The notes below the pieces were generated by a model that was given only the letters and a program-made list of their open reading frames with translations, was not told the origin of the DNA and searched no databases. The translations under genes and the position numbers were made by a program. This document shows positions 6,649 through 14,693 of a stretch of 25,854 nt of DNA, piece by piece. The stretch covers positions 1 to 25,854 of the forward strand of contig JBAXQM010000030.1 in the NCBI GenBank assembly GCA_037131735.1. Reading direction: 5' to 3'. Within the stretch, counting starts at the first letter, position 1. Each line of letters starts with the position of its first letter. Source of the stretch: CAIUPE01 sp037131735 (GTDB lineage Bacteria > Pseudomonadota > Alphaproteobacteria > Rhizobiales > Beijerinckiaceae).

Positions 6649-8373
6649 TCAATGTGAATTGCGCGGAATACCCGCTCCGCGGCGCCCTTGAAGAAAGCCA
6701 AAATCGGCGCCCTCATCGGCTTGCAGAACATTTGATACATAGAGACTTTGATAGCCGGAGTTCGGCGGTTCAGGCGCACGCCATGATGCCCGGCGTCGTT
6801 CAAGCTCTTCATCCGAAACATCAAGGTGAAGGCGACGATTAGGCACATCAAGCTCAATCATGTCGCCCTCGCGCACAAGCGCCAAAGGGCCACCGGCCGC
6901 GGCTTCCGGCGCAACATGGAGAACAACAGTGCCATAAGCAGTACCAGACATGCGTGCATCCGAAATGCGCACCATATCTTCAACACCTTGCGCGAGAAGT
7001 TTTGGCGGAAGGCCCATATTGCCCACTTCGGCCATGCCTGGATAGCCACGCGGGCCGCAATTTTTCAAAACCATGATTGACGACGCATCAATATCAAGAT
7101 CGGGATCGATGATCCGTTTTTTGTAGTCTTCAATCGATTCAAAGACGACCGCGCGTCCCCGATGCACCATTAGTTTTTCTGTTGCGGCTGAAGGCTTAAG
7201 CACTGCTCCCTTGGGGGCGAGATTACCGCGCAAAACAGCGATGCCGCCCTCAGGCGCAAGCGCTTGATCAAAATCGCGAATGACCTCTTTGTTAAAATTC
7301 TCGGCCGCGCCCACATTGTCCCAAACGGATTGTCCGGTCACCGTCAGCACTTCGCGATCAATAAGGCCCTTTTCAGCAAGCATGCGCATGACCACGGGCA
7401 ATCCGCCCGCATAACAGAAATCTTCCATCAAGAAGCGGCCCGAGGGTTGCAAATCCACAATCGTCGGCACGCCTCGGCCACAACGATCCCAATCTGCCAG
7501 AGTGAGATCAACACCAATGCGACGGGCAATCGCGATCAGATGCAAAACCGCATTTGTTGAGCCGCCGATGGCACCATTCACGCGAATAGCATTCTCAAAC
7601 GCGGTCTTTGTCAAAATTTTTGAAAGTAGAAGATCTTCATGCACCATTTTTACGATGCGGCGACCGGTTAGCTGGGCAAGCGCGTTGCGTCTCGCATCCA
7701 CCGCAGGCAAAGCCGCATTATCAGGCAGCGCAATGCCCAACGCTTCGACCATGCTGGCCATAGTTGAGGCCGTGCCCATTGTCATACAACTCCCCGCAGA
7801 GCGGCTCATTCCGGCTTCGGCAGCGAGGAACGACTCGACGCTCATACGGCCCGCTTTAACTTCCTCGTGATAGCGCCACACAACCGTGCCAGAGCCAATC
7901 TTCTCGCCGCGATAATCGCCATTCAGCATGGGCCCGCCGGACAGAACAATTGTCGGCAAATCACATGACGCAGCGCCCATCACCAAAGAAGGCGTGGTCT
8001 TATCGCAGCCGACAAGGAGAACAACGCCATCAATCGGATTGGCACGGATTGATTCTTCAACATCCATCGACGCAAGATTGCGGAACAACATGGCGGTTGG
8101 CCGCATATTGGATTCACCCAGCGACGTGACGGGAAATTCAAGCGGAAAGCCACCGGCTTCATAAACGCCGCGTTTCACACGTTCCGCAAGATCGCGCAAA
8201 TGCGCGTTGCACGGCGTGAGTTCCGACCATGTGTTGCAAATACCGATAACCGGACGACCATCAAAAAGGTCGGAGGGCAAACCTTCATTCTTCATCCAGC
8301 TGCGATGCATAAATGCATCTTTGCTCGATCCACCGAACCAGGCTTCAGATCTCAGCTTGCGCCGCTCCGCCAT
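6649..8373 (-). CDS. IlvD/EDD-family aldonate dehydratase, L-arabinonate dehydratase-like
   Basis: This 574-residue [2Fe-2S] enzyme should remove water from a C4-C6 aldonate to give a 2-keto-3-deoxyaldonate. It reads very much like the Rhizobium leguminosarum L-arabinonate dehydratase. The three cluster cysteines fall at Cys55 (SELTPCNAH), Cys123 (VGCDKTTPS) and Cys196 (SAGSCMTMGTAS), with the same spacings of 68 and 73 residues as I recall for that enzyme. The catalytic serine is Ser476 in SDARMSGTAYG, and the metal-site lysine is Lys125. The RSWMKNEGLP segment and the RNSH C-terminus also fit the sugar-acid group rather than IlvD of branched-chain amino-acid synthesis. The ATG at 8373 has a GGGAG ribosome binding site. 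It is the first gene of a four-gene operon running to 1783 and is divergent from an IclR regulator. The substrate could be L-arabinonate, D-fuconate or a similar acid. Confidence 0.9.
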   Translation of the reverse strand: MAERRKLRSEAWFGGSSKDAFMHRSWMKNEGLPSDLFDGRPVIGICNTWSELTPCNAHLRDLAERVKRGVYEAGGFPLEFPVTSLGESNMRPTAMLFRNLASMDVEESIRANPIDGVVLLVGCDKTTPSLVMGAASCDLPTIVLSGGPMLNGDYRGEKIGSGTVVWRYHEEVKAGRMSVESFLAAEAGMSRSAGSCMTMGTASTMASMVEALGIALPDNAALPAVDARRNALAQLTGRRIVKMVHEDLLLSKILTKTAFENAIRVNGAIGGSTNAVLHLIAIARRIGVDLTLADWDRCGRGVPTIVDLQPSGRFLMEDFCYAGGLPVVMRMLAEKGLIDREVLTVTGQSVWDNVGAAENFNKEVIRDFDQALAPEGGIAVLRGNLAPKGAVLKPSAATEKLMVHRGRAVVFESIEDYKKRIIDPDLDIDASSIMVLKNCGPRGYPGMAEVGNMGLPPKLLAQGVEDMVRISDARMSGTAYGTVVLHVAPEAAAGGPLALVREGDMIELDVPNRRLHLDVSDEELERRRASWRAPEPPNSGYQSLYVSNVLQADEGADFGFLQGRRGAGIPRNSH

Positions 8374-8407
8374 GGCCGTCGCTCCCTCGCCCTCTGGTGT
8401 CTTATAT

Positions 8408-8424
8408 GTTCAGCATTACTGAAC
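8408..8424. promoter_or_regulatory. 17-bp palindrome, putative IclR operator
   Basis: GTTCAG (8408-8413), a five-base spacer, and CTGAAC (8419-8424) form a perfect palindrome in the 113-bp gap between the divergent dehydratase operon and the iclR gene. It lies 34 bases upstream of the dehydratase ATG and 62 bases upstream of the regulator start, so a bound dimer could block both promoters. The symmetry is seen directly; binding by the neighbouring IclR protein is inferred from position. Confidence 0.6.
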
Positions 8425-8431
8425 TTGATTT

Positions 8432-8438
8432 TATTATA
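8432..8438. promoter_or_regulatory. Overlapping -10-like elements for divergent transcription
   Basis: The minus strand carries TATAAT preceded by TG (8433-8438), an extended -10 for the dehydratase operon. The plus strand reads TATTAT at 8432-8437, a possible -10 for the regulator. No clear -35 is seen for either. The elements lie 8 bases from the palindrome at 8408-8424, so repressor binding would sit at the start of the dehydratase transcript. Confidence 0.35.
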
Positions 8439-8486
8439 CAGAACGTTAGGGTCGAACCCTCTCCTTTGTCAATCGGGGCTCTCCTT

Positions 8487-9281
8487 GTGCCACGGCGCGC
8501 TGAAAAAATTGAGGAACAAGGCACATTGCGCAGCGTTGGTCGCGCTTTGGATCTTTTGACGATTCTCGGTAATGCACCCGAACCGGGGCTTGCTGTTGGC
8601 GATCTAGCTAAAGCTGCAGGCATTTCAAAAAGCACCGCATTTCTTTTACTGCAGACCTTGGTCGCACGTAATTTTGTTGCCGATCTTCGTGAGGGAAATA
8701 ATCGGCGATATCGACTAGGCCATGCGTTTGCGCAGCTAGGAAGACGTATGCCCTCTGATCTCAATATTGGTCAGGTTGCTGATCCCGTTTTGCAACAGCT
8801 CACAAGAGAAACTGGATTGACAGCAAGGCTTGCTGTTTCGGATGAAGGCTATGCGGTAACGATCTCGCAAGTTGATCCGCCCGGCCCTTTCCGCATGACC
8901 GCATCACTTGGGCAACGCGAATTGCCTCATTGCTCCTCTCTCGGCAAAGCGCTTTTGTTTCATGCCAAGGATGCTGAAGTTAGAGAACTGACCAAGCGCA
9001 TAGGCCTTCCCCGTCGCACAGCGAAAACATTAACAACCGCAAAGGCGCTTCTTGCTGATTTGCAACAAGCGCGGCTGCAAGGCTATGCCCTCGATAACGA
9101 AGAAGATAATATCGGCGTTGCCTGTATCGGCGCGCCCATCTTTGATCGTACGGGGTCCATCATTGCCGCTGTCAGTGTGACAGGCATGAAGCAAAATCAA
9201 TCCGACCGCGATTTGGATCGTTTAGGTAAGATTGTAAAATCTCATGCGCTGCAGATCAGCACTTTGATGGGCTATGTATAG
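8487..9281 (+). CDS. IclR-family transcriptional regulator
   Basis: This 264-residue DNA-binding protein probably represses or activates the divergent dehydratase-FAH-hyuAB operon. The N-terminal winged helix-turn-helix is visible at residues 13-80 (TLRSVGRALDLLTILG, LAVGDLAKAAGISKSTAFLLLQTL, then RRYRLGHAFAQLG). The IclR effector domain follows, with RETGLTARLAVSDEGYAV, the LPHCSSLGKALLFH loop, and a C-terminal NIGVACIGAPIFDRTGSIIAAVSVTG segment near 210-235. I chose the GTG at 8487 because it gives the usual family length and has a weak GGGG site 8 bases upstream. The in-frame ATGs at 8313 and 8406 would run the coding region back through the palindrome and the divergent promoter. A TTG at 8466 is a less likely alternative. 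It converges on the hydroxyacid dehydrogenase gene with only 17 bases between stop codons. Confidence 0.88.
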   Translation: MPRRAEKIEEQGTLRSVGRALDLLTILGNAPEPGLAVGDLAKAAGISKSTAFLLLQTLVARNFVADLREGNNRRYRLGHAFAQLGRRMPSDLNIGQVADPVLQQLTRETGLTARLAVSDEGYAVTISQVDPPGPFRMTASLGQRELPHCSSLGKALLFHAKDAEVRELTKRIGLPRRTAKTLTTAKALLADLQQARLQGYALDNEEDNIGVACIGAPIFDRTGSIIAAVSVTGMKQNQSDRDLDRLGKIVKSHALQISTLMGYV

Positions 9282-9298
9282 CGTCTGTGTCGATACCA

Positions 9299-10345
9299 TC
9301 ATACGAAACGCTGCGCATAATTCGCAAGTTTTGCTTTAAACACTGTTGAGTCCAAAACCTCACGGTTGACGACGCCACGGGGCGCTATGCCTTGCCTGAT
9401 ATCAAGAGCGGCCTTTACATCAGCCGCACCATTACCGGAAAAACATTGATCCGTCCAACAGAGCGCATGCGGAGCAAGAATCGCATTCTCAAGCGTAAGG
9501 ATCGGATCATCAGAAGGTACAGGCTCAATTTCAAAAACATCAAGCCCCGCGCCCGCAATACGATTTTCTTGCAGAACTTTTGTGAGTGCTTTTTGATCAA
9601 CAATAGGGCCTCGCGCCGTATTGATGAAAAACGACGTGGGTTTCATCAAAGCAAGGCGTTCAGCATTCACGATATGGCGCGTTGTTTCAGTCAAGGGGCA
9701 ATTGACAGTTAAGATATCCGCGTGCCGAAACAAATCCTCGAGCCCGACGAGTTCGATGCCAAGCTCACGAGCAATTTTAGGATCCGCATAAGGATCATGC
9801 GCGATATACCTCATATCAAGCGGTTTACAGATGCGGAACATTTCGGCACCAATATTGCCAACTCCGAGTGAGCCCAATGTTTTACCAACAAGGCCCACAC
9901 CCATAAATTGCCCGCGTGTGTTAAAGCCATCAGGACCTTCGCGCGTGATCCGATCTTTGACCATCAATTTGCCGGTCAAAGAGAGAATATAGGTAAGAAT
10001 GGAAACGGCAACCGGCCGCCTCACGCCATCAGGCGTAATCACCAGGGGTATATTGGCAGCGCTACAGGCTGGCACATCAACACTGTCATAACCGACACCG
10101 AAACGTGCGACAGCGGCAAGTCGCCCATTCGGATGAATGCTACGTGCATCAAACTTCGGCATCAGTAAAATCAAGACATCAATGTCAGCCACCTGCTCCG
10201 CTTGAATCGCCGGACCTGGTTCGAGATAAACAACCTCGACGCCCGATGTTTGAAAAAGCGGACTGACATCAAAGTCGGGAAACACCGGAGAGCCATCGGG
10301 CTTTTTGAAATCTCCGGAAAGCGCAACACGAAAAGAGTGAGCCAT
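9299..10345 (-). CDS. D-2-hydroxyacid dehydrogenase family protein (phosphoglycerate dehydrogenase-like)
   Basis: This 348-residue NAD(P)-dependent cytoplasmic oxidoreductase should interconvert a 2-keto acid and a D-2-hydroxy acid. The Rossmann nucleotide site is LGVGNIGAEM (Gly161, Gly163, Gly166), with a likely acidic cofactor selector in AHDPYAD, pointing to NAD. The catalytic triad of the family is present: Arg245 in NTARGPIVD, Glu274 in FEIEPVP, and His293 in APHALCWTD. The ALCWTD stretch after the histidine differs from the common PHIAG form and marks a distinct subgroup. Its ATG has an AGAAGGTAA ribosome binding site and lies 11 bases behind the aldolase gene, so the two form an operon. 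Glyoxylate, hydroxypyruvate or another product downstream of the aldolase is a reasonable substrate, but this is inference. Serine biosynthesis is unlikely given the neighbours. Confidence 0.87.
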   Translation of the reverse strand: MAHSFRVALSGDFKKPDGSPVFPDFDVSPLFQTSGVEVVYLEPGPAIQAEQVADIDVLILLMPKFDARSIHPNGRLAAVARFGVGYDSVDVPACSAANIPLVITPDGVRRPVAVSILTYILSLTGKLMVKDRITREGPDGFNTRGQFMGVGLVGKTLGSLGVGNIGAEMFRICKPLDMRYIAHDPYADPKIARELGIELVGLEDLFRHADILTVNCPLTETTRHIVNAERLALMKPTSFFINTARGPIVDQKALTKVLQENRIAGAGLDVFEIEPVPSDDPILTLENAILAPHALCWTDQCFSGNGAADVKAALDIRQGIAPRGVVNREVLDSTVFKAKLANYAQRFV

Positions 10346-10356
10346 GGCGTTACCTT

Positions 10357-11145
10357 CTATTTTCGTGCGACACAGGCCTTGCGTAATTGATCAATGCCGC
10401 TCGACAGCGCGCTTTGTAAAAGCCACACGTCACCTGAGTAACAGATAAAATCAAAACCCCATTTATTATATTCAATGCCTGTTTCGACATTCGGCACGAG
10501 ACGACCCAAGGCCTTGCCATGTTTGCGTGTCGCTTGAGCAACCTTGTCTATGGCGCTTTTGAATTTCTTATGCCCGAAATCGCCGGGAATGCCGAGTGAA
10601 CTCGATAAATCAAAATGGCCAACCCAAAGGCAATCAACGCCGTCAAGCGCAGCCATCGCGTCCGCATTCTCGACGCCTTCGGCGGTCTCAATCTGGCAAA
10701 AGAGCGTTGTTCTTTTATTTGCCGCTTTCAACCGATCCGCCACGACACCTGTGCGGGCATAATTGTCATGCGCAACACCCAGTGCCACGCCGCGTTTGCC
10801 CTCAGGACCATATTTCAAACAATCGAGAATATGGCGCGCCTCGGTGGCGTTATTCACCATCGGCAACATGATCCCTTCTGCGCCCATATCAGCAATACGC
10901 GCGATTTGATCATAATCTTTAGAAGGCACACGTGCGATCATCGCCACACCGGCTGCCTCGAAATAACGTACGGCTTGCTTGGCTGTTTCGAACCCAAAGC
11001 CTGAATGTTCCATGTCGTAAAGAACGAACTCGCATCCCGATGTTTTGACGAGATGCCCAATGCCGGGCGTTGAAAACTCGACAATAAAAGTACCAAATTT
11101 TGGCTTCTTCGAACGCGAAAGCGCTTTGAGTGTTGTTGTTGGCAT
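10357..11145 (-). CDS. HpcH/HpaI-family class II aldolase (2-keto-3-deoxy acid aldolase)
   Basis: This 262-residue metal-dependent aldolase should split a 2-keto-3-deoxy (or 2-keto-4-hydroxy) acid into pyruvate and an aldehyde. Family residues are clear: the base-bearing DMEH motif (His47), Arg72 in MIARVPS for pyruvate binding, and the metal ligands Glu153 in QIETAEGVEN and Asp179 in GHFDLSSSLG. The GAEGIMLPMVNNATEA stretch near residue 89 is also typical. I start at the ATG at 11145, where a GGGGGGAG sequence lies upstream; an in-frame upstream ATG at 11166 would add seven residues. It heads a two-gene operon with the hydroxyacid dehydrogenase. With aldonate dehydratases nearby on both sides, it is the best candidate for the cleavage step of a non-phosphorylative pathway, as in 2-keto-3-deoxy-L-rhamnonate or -arabinonate aldolases. 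The chain length of its substrate is open. Confidence 0.87.
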   Translation of the reverse strand: MPTTTLKALSRSKKPKFGTFIVEFSTPGIGHLVKTSGCEFVLYDMEHSGFGFETAKQAVRYFEAAGVAMIARVPSKDYDQIARIADMGAEGIMLPMVNNATEARHILDCLKYGPEGKRGVALGVAHDNYARTGVVADRLKAANKRTTLFCQIETAEGVENADAMAALDGVDCLWVGHFDLSSSLGIPGDFGHKKFKSAIDKVAQATRKHGKALGRLVPNVETGIEYNKWGFDFICYSGDVWLLQSALSSGIDQLRKACVARK

Positions 11146-11269
11146 TAAACCCACTCCCCCCCTCATTGATCATTTTAGTAGATTCGATCTTTTGTTTCCC
11201 GAAGCGTAGTAATCTGCGTCGGGCTTGGCAAGCGACGCCGGGGTAACTGCCATATTCCACAAGGTGACG

Positions 11270-11298
11270 TTCATTTTCCCTTGGTCTCCGCGTAGAAT
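11270..11298 (+). promoter_or_regulatory. Candidate promoter for the AceE-like gene
   Basis: TTCATT (11270-11275) and TAGAAT (11293-11298) stand 17 bases apart in the 243-bp gap between the divergent aldolase operon and the AceE-like gene. The -10 matches TATAAT at five of six positions; the -35 is weak. The rest of the gap (11146-11388) shows no other clear signal, only a short AGAT-TCG-ATCT dyad at 11180-11190. Confidence 0.3.
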
Positions 11299-11388
11299 GT
11301 GGCAAGCTCCGCAAAGGAGCTCGCCCTTTTCAGAACGGACCCCGCGTCGGGAAAGCCGCGTCCAAAAGAGGTGAAGGAGATGGAACCC

Positions 11389-13782
11389 ATGTCGAACGCC
11401 TCAGGTCACCCCCCGATCGCGCAGCTTCGTGCGCTTGAACGCCAGATCCTCTGGCTTTCAACCTATATGATCCATAACGCCAATCATATTCGTCCGAATG
11501 AAGATGGATTGAAGATCGGCGGCCATCAGGCGTCCTCGGCCTCTCTCGTCACCATCATGACGGCGCTTTGGTTTCATATTCTGAAGTCAGGCGACCGCGT
11601 TGCGGTCAAACCGCATTCAGGCCCCGTCTATCATGCCATCCACTATCTTCTCGGCAATCGGACGCGCGAGGCACTTGAAAATTATCGAAGCTTTGGCGGT
11701 ATTCAATCTTATCCCTCGCGGACAAAAGACGATGACGATGTTGATTTTTCAACCGGCTCTGTGGGCTTGAGTGTTGCGCAAACGATTTTTGCTTCCCTCG
11801 TGCAGGACTATGTCCGCCTAAAAGGACTGATGAAGGATCGACCAGAGGGTCGCATCATCGCCTTTGCGGGCGATGCTGAGCTTGATGAAGGCAATATCTA
11901 TGAAGCGCTCATAGAGGGATGGAAGCAAGGGTTACGCAATTGCTGGTGGATCATTGATTATAATCGTCAAAGTCTTGATGCCGTTATTCGCGAAGGACTT
12001 TGGGAAAAAATCGAAACCATTTTTCAGAATTTCGGCTGGGATGTCATCATCCTGAAATATGGATCTTTGATGCAGGCTGCATTCGCTGAACCCGGTGGCG
12101 ATAAATTGCGTGACTGGATCGACCGCTGCCCGAACCAGCTTTATTCAGCGCTGTGTTTTCAAGGCGGTGCTGCGTTTCGTAAAAAATTACTCGACGATAT
12201 TGGCGATCAAGGTGCCGTTACCGCGCTCATTGAGAAGCGCAGCGACGCGGAGCTGTTGACTTTGATGTCTAATCTCGGCGGTCATGATCTACCGTTGATC
12301 CTTGATACATTCGCGAAAGCCGAAGTTGATCGGCCTAAATGTTTCATCGCCTACACAATTAAAGGCTTCGGCCTGCCCTTCCAAGGACATAAGGACAATC
12401 ACGCGGGTCTGATGACGCCCACGCAGATTGAGACCTTTCAAGCGGAGCTCGCCATTCGCAAAGGGCATGAATGGGACAAATTTGAATCGATCAAAGACTC
12501 GCTTGAGCCGATCAAAAAACTCGTTAGTGATCGCGCCGCCACTCTGAATTCACAATGGCGCTTATCAGCGCCCGCAGTTGCCGTGCCCGACAAGCTTGAC
12601 TATCGCAGCGAGAAGAGGCTTTCGACCCAGCAGGGCTTCGGCTTTATCTTGCAGGAGCTTGCACGCTCGGAACATCAACTGGCAAATCATATTGTTACTT
12701 GTTCGCCTGATGTGACGGTCTCGACCAATCTCGGGCCATGGGTCAATCGCCGTGGACTCTTCGCGCATGAAAAAGTGGCTGATCTTTTCAAGAAAGAAAA
12801 AATACCCTCGACCTTTACGTGGGACTTTTCTCCACAGGGCCAACATTTCGAATTGGGCATCGCGGAGAATAATCTCTGCCTCATGCTCGCCGCGTTGGGC
12901 CTTTCTCACAGCATGAATGGTGAGAGGCTCGTTCCGATAGGGACGCTTTATGACCCCTTCATCGCGCGCTGTCTCGATTCGCTGAATCATGCCTGCTATC
13001 AAGATGCCCGCTTTATTCTTGTCGCCACGCCTTCGGGCGTCACGCTTGCGCCGGAAGGCGGCGTTCATCAATCAATCAGCACGCCTTTGATTGGCATGGC
13101 TCAAGATGGGCTCGCGTCATTTGAGCCCGCTTTTGTTGACGAACTTGAAGTGATCTTGCGATGGTCTTTCGCCTATACCCAGAAATCACCTCCCGCAAAT
13201 AAGATTGAAAAGAAAACATCTTGGGTGAGAGAAGAAAGCGGCGGATCGGTCTATCTGCGTTTAACAACGCGCCCGGTTGAGCAGCCCTCGCGCGTTCTTA
13301 CAAAAGACATTGAAACGGATATCATTGAAGGTGCTTATTGGCTACGCAAACCGGGCCCCAACCCCGATTGTGTCATCATTGCCATGGGTGCTGTTATGTC
13401 TGAAGCGATCGAAGCGGTTGGGCAACTCTCTGATAAAAGGCGTGATGTCGGTTTACTCGCAGTCACATCCGCAGACCGCTTGAATGCGGGATGGACCGCA
13501 GCCACAAGAGCGCGTGCACAAGGATATAAAGCACCTCCTTCCGCAGTTGAGCGTCTGCTCTCCGGCCTTGCGCCCCACACATTACTTGTCTCTGTTCTTG
13601 ACGCACATCCCGCGACACTCTCTTGGATCGGTGGTGTGCGGGGTCATCGCATGGTGTCATTGGGCGTCGAACATTTCGGCCAAAGCGGAACCATCAAGGA
13701 TCTCTATCGTCATTTTGAGATTGATGCGCGTGCGATTCTTGAAGCGGTTCAATCCGCAACGTCCGGCAGACCCATCATCTGA
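11389..13782 (+). CDS. Transketolase-superfamily enzyme resembling homodimeric pyruvate dehydrogenase E1 (AceE-like), no E2/E3 partner
   Basis: This 797-residue thiamine-diphosphate enzyme has the domain order of homodimeric AceE: a Pyr/PP-binding N-terminal domain, a transketolase central domain and a TK C-terminal domain. Visible marks are GGHQASSASL near residue 45, KPHSGPVYHAIHYLLG (about 74-89), and the thiamine-diphosphate motif GDAELDEGN (161-169) ending at Asn192 in IDYNRQSLD. Later come a GHKDNHAGLM stretch, FELGIAENNL with the activating glutamate, and the GVTLAPEGGVHQS segment that corresponds to AceE's TTLNGEGLQH. The canonical GDG is GDA here. It is about 90 residues shorter than E. 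coli AceE, and no E2 or E3 gene is nearby. I chose the ATG at 11389, nine bases after AAGGAG; the ATG at 11380 is close to equally good, and one at 11299 has no ribosome binding site. Function is unassigned; a keto-acid or ketose conversion in this sugar cluster is likely. Confidence 0.82.
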   Translation: MSNASGHPPIAQLRALERQILWLSTYMIHNANHIRPNEDGLKIGGHQASSASLVTIMTALWFHILKSGDRVAVKPHSGPVYHAIHYLLGNRTREALENYRSFGGIQSYPSRTKDDDDVDFSTGSVGLSVAQTIFASLVQDYVRLKGLMKDRPEGRIIAFAGDAELDEGNIYEALIEGWKQGLRNCWWIIDYNRQSLDAVIREGLWEKIETIFQNFGWDVIILKYGSLMQAAFAEPGGDKLRDWIDRCPNQLYSALCFQGGAAFRKKLLDDIGDQGAVTALIEKRSDAELLTLMSNLGGHDLPLILDTFAKAEVDRPKCFIAYTIKGFGLPFQGHKDNHAGLMTPTQIETFQAELAIRKGHEWDKFESIKDSLEPIKKLVSDRAATLNSQWRLSAPAVAVPDKLDYRSEKRLSTQQGFGFILQELARSEHQLANHIVTCSPDVTVSTNLGPWVNRRGLFAHEKVADLFKKEKIPSTFTWDFSPQGQHFELGIAENNLCLMLAALGLSHSMNGERLVPIGTLYDPFIARCLDSLNHACYQDARFILVATPSGVTLAPEGGVHQSISTPLIGMAQDGLASFEPAFVDELEVILRWSFAYTQKSPPANKIEKKTSWVREESGGSVYLRLTTRPVEQPSRVLTKDIETDIIEGAYWLRKPGPNPDCVIIAMGAVMSEAIEAVGQLSDKRRDVGLLAVTSADRLNAGWTAATRARAQGYKAPPSAVERLLSGLAPHTLLVSVLDAHPATLSWIGGVRGHRMVSLGVEHFGQSGTIKDLYRHFEIDARAILEAVQSATSGRPII

Positions 13783-13802
13783 CCAAGATCACGTTTAATA
13801 GA

Positions 13803-14684
13803 CTATGAGAGACGGAACGGCGTATCCGCCAAGCCCTGCCCGGCACTCTTTACAACAAAGAGCGAGCCTGAGAGAGGCGCGGCCTTTAAGGCTTCATCGG
13901 AAAGGCCCACGCGCGCGGTCGTGATGTAAAGATCGCTCAGTGTTGGGCCACCAAAAGCACAACAGGTTACATTGGGCGCAGGCAAACTGATCACGCGATC
14001 AATGCGGCCTTTGGGGTCATACCTTACAACGCGCCCGCCATCCCATTCGGCATTCCACAGGCACCCTTCCGCATCAACAGTTGAACCATCAGGATAACCG
14101 GCATCGGCTTTGAGCTCTGTAAAGATTCGACGGTTCGACGGCGTTCCGGTTTCGGGATCATAATCAAACACATCGATGCGCCGTGTCGGCGTATCGGCAA
14201 AATACATCAATCGTCCATCGGGCGAAAAAGCGACGCTGTTTGAAATCTTGATACCGTCAAACAAAATCCGTGGCGATGAGACGCCGTCATAACTCCAGAC
14301 ATGACCAAGCGGCTTTGGCCCCTCGGCGCCTTCATCCATCGTTCCAAAAACAAGACGCCCCTGACGATCGAGCTTGCCGTCATTTAATCGTGTGGTCGGC
14401 TGATCACGTTCAAGATCAGCAATGAGATCACGTTGCCCAGTCTTCAGATTAAAGCGCGCCAGGCCTGAGGCAAAGCCCGCGATCAATTGGTCATCACCTA
14501 ACGCGGCAAAGCAGCACAACCGCTCAGAGAGCTCTTGTGATAGAGCTTTTCCGGTCGCCGGATCAAAGCGCCAATAGTGCTTGCCGAGAATATCGGTCCA
14601 CAAAATTGCGCGCGCGGCGGAAGACCAGATAATGCCCTCGCCCAATTGATTTTCGCATTGATGCGCCAGTTCTGCGTTAATCAC
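13803..14684 (-). CDS. SMP-30/gluconolactonase/LRE-family sugar lactonase
   Basis: This 293-residue six-bladed beta-propeller should hydrolyse a sugar 1,4- or 1,5-lactone to its aldonate, the second step of non-phosphorylative sugar oxidation. The divalent-metal and catalytic residues line up with human SMP-30: Glu16 in LGEGIIW, Asn101 in RLNDGKLD, Asn149 in ISNSVAFSPDG and Asp199 in GYPDGSTVDAEG. Length is normal for the family. The start is a GTG at 14684 with a good AGGGGAGG site about 6 bases upstream. It is transcribed away from the enolase-superfamily dehydratase operon, sharing its 137-bp control region, which suggests it opens the lactone whose acid that dehydratase uses. The gene ends 20 bases from the stop of the convergent AceE-like gene. 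L-arabinonolactone, D-galactonolactone and L-fuconolactone are all possible substrates. Confidence 0.9.
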   Translation of the reverse strand: MINAELAHQCENQLGEGIIWSSAARAILWTDILGKHYWRFDPATGKALSQELSERLCCFAALGDDQLIAGFASGLARFNLKTGQRDLIADLERDQPTTRLNDGKLDRQGRLVFGTMDEGAEGPKPLGHVWSYDGVSSPRILFDGIKISNSVAFSPDGRLMYFADTPTRRIDVFDYDPETGTPSNRRIFTELKADAGYPDGSTVDAEGCLWNAEWDGGRVVRYDPKGRIDRVISLPAPNVTCCAFGGPTLSDLYITTARVGLSDEALKAAPLSGSLFVVKSAGQGLADTPFRLS

Positions 14685-14693
14685 AGCCTCCCC

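Noticed and set aside
8313..8486. Longer IclR protein starting from the ATG at 8313 or 8406
   Set aside because: It would overlap the divergent dehydratase gene or its promoter and the palindrome, and adds residues with no family match.
11180..11190. AGAT-TCG-ATCT dyad upstream of the aldolase gene
   Set aside because: Four-base arms are expected by chance; no second copy or promoter context supports an operator.
12565..13071. 168-residue minus-strand open frame inside the AceE-like gene
   Set aside because: The plus strand here encodes conserved transketolase-type motifs; the antisense frame has a basic, unstructured composition and no start signals.
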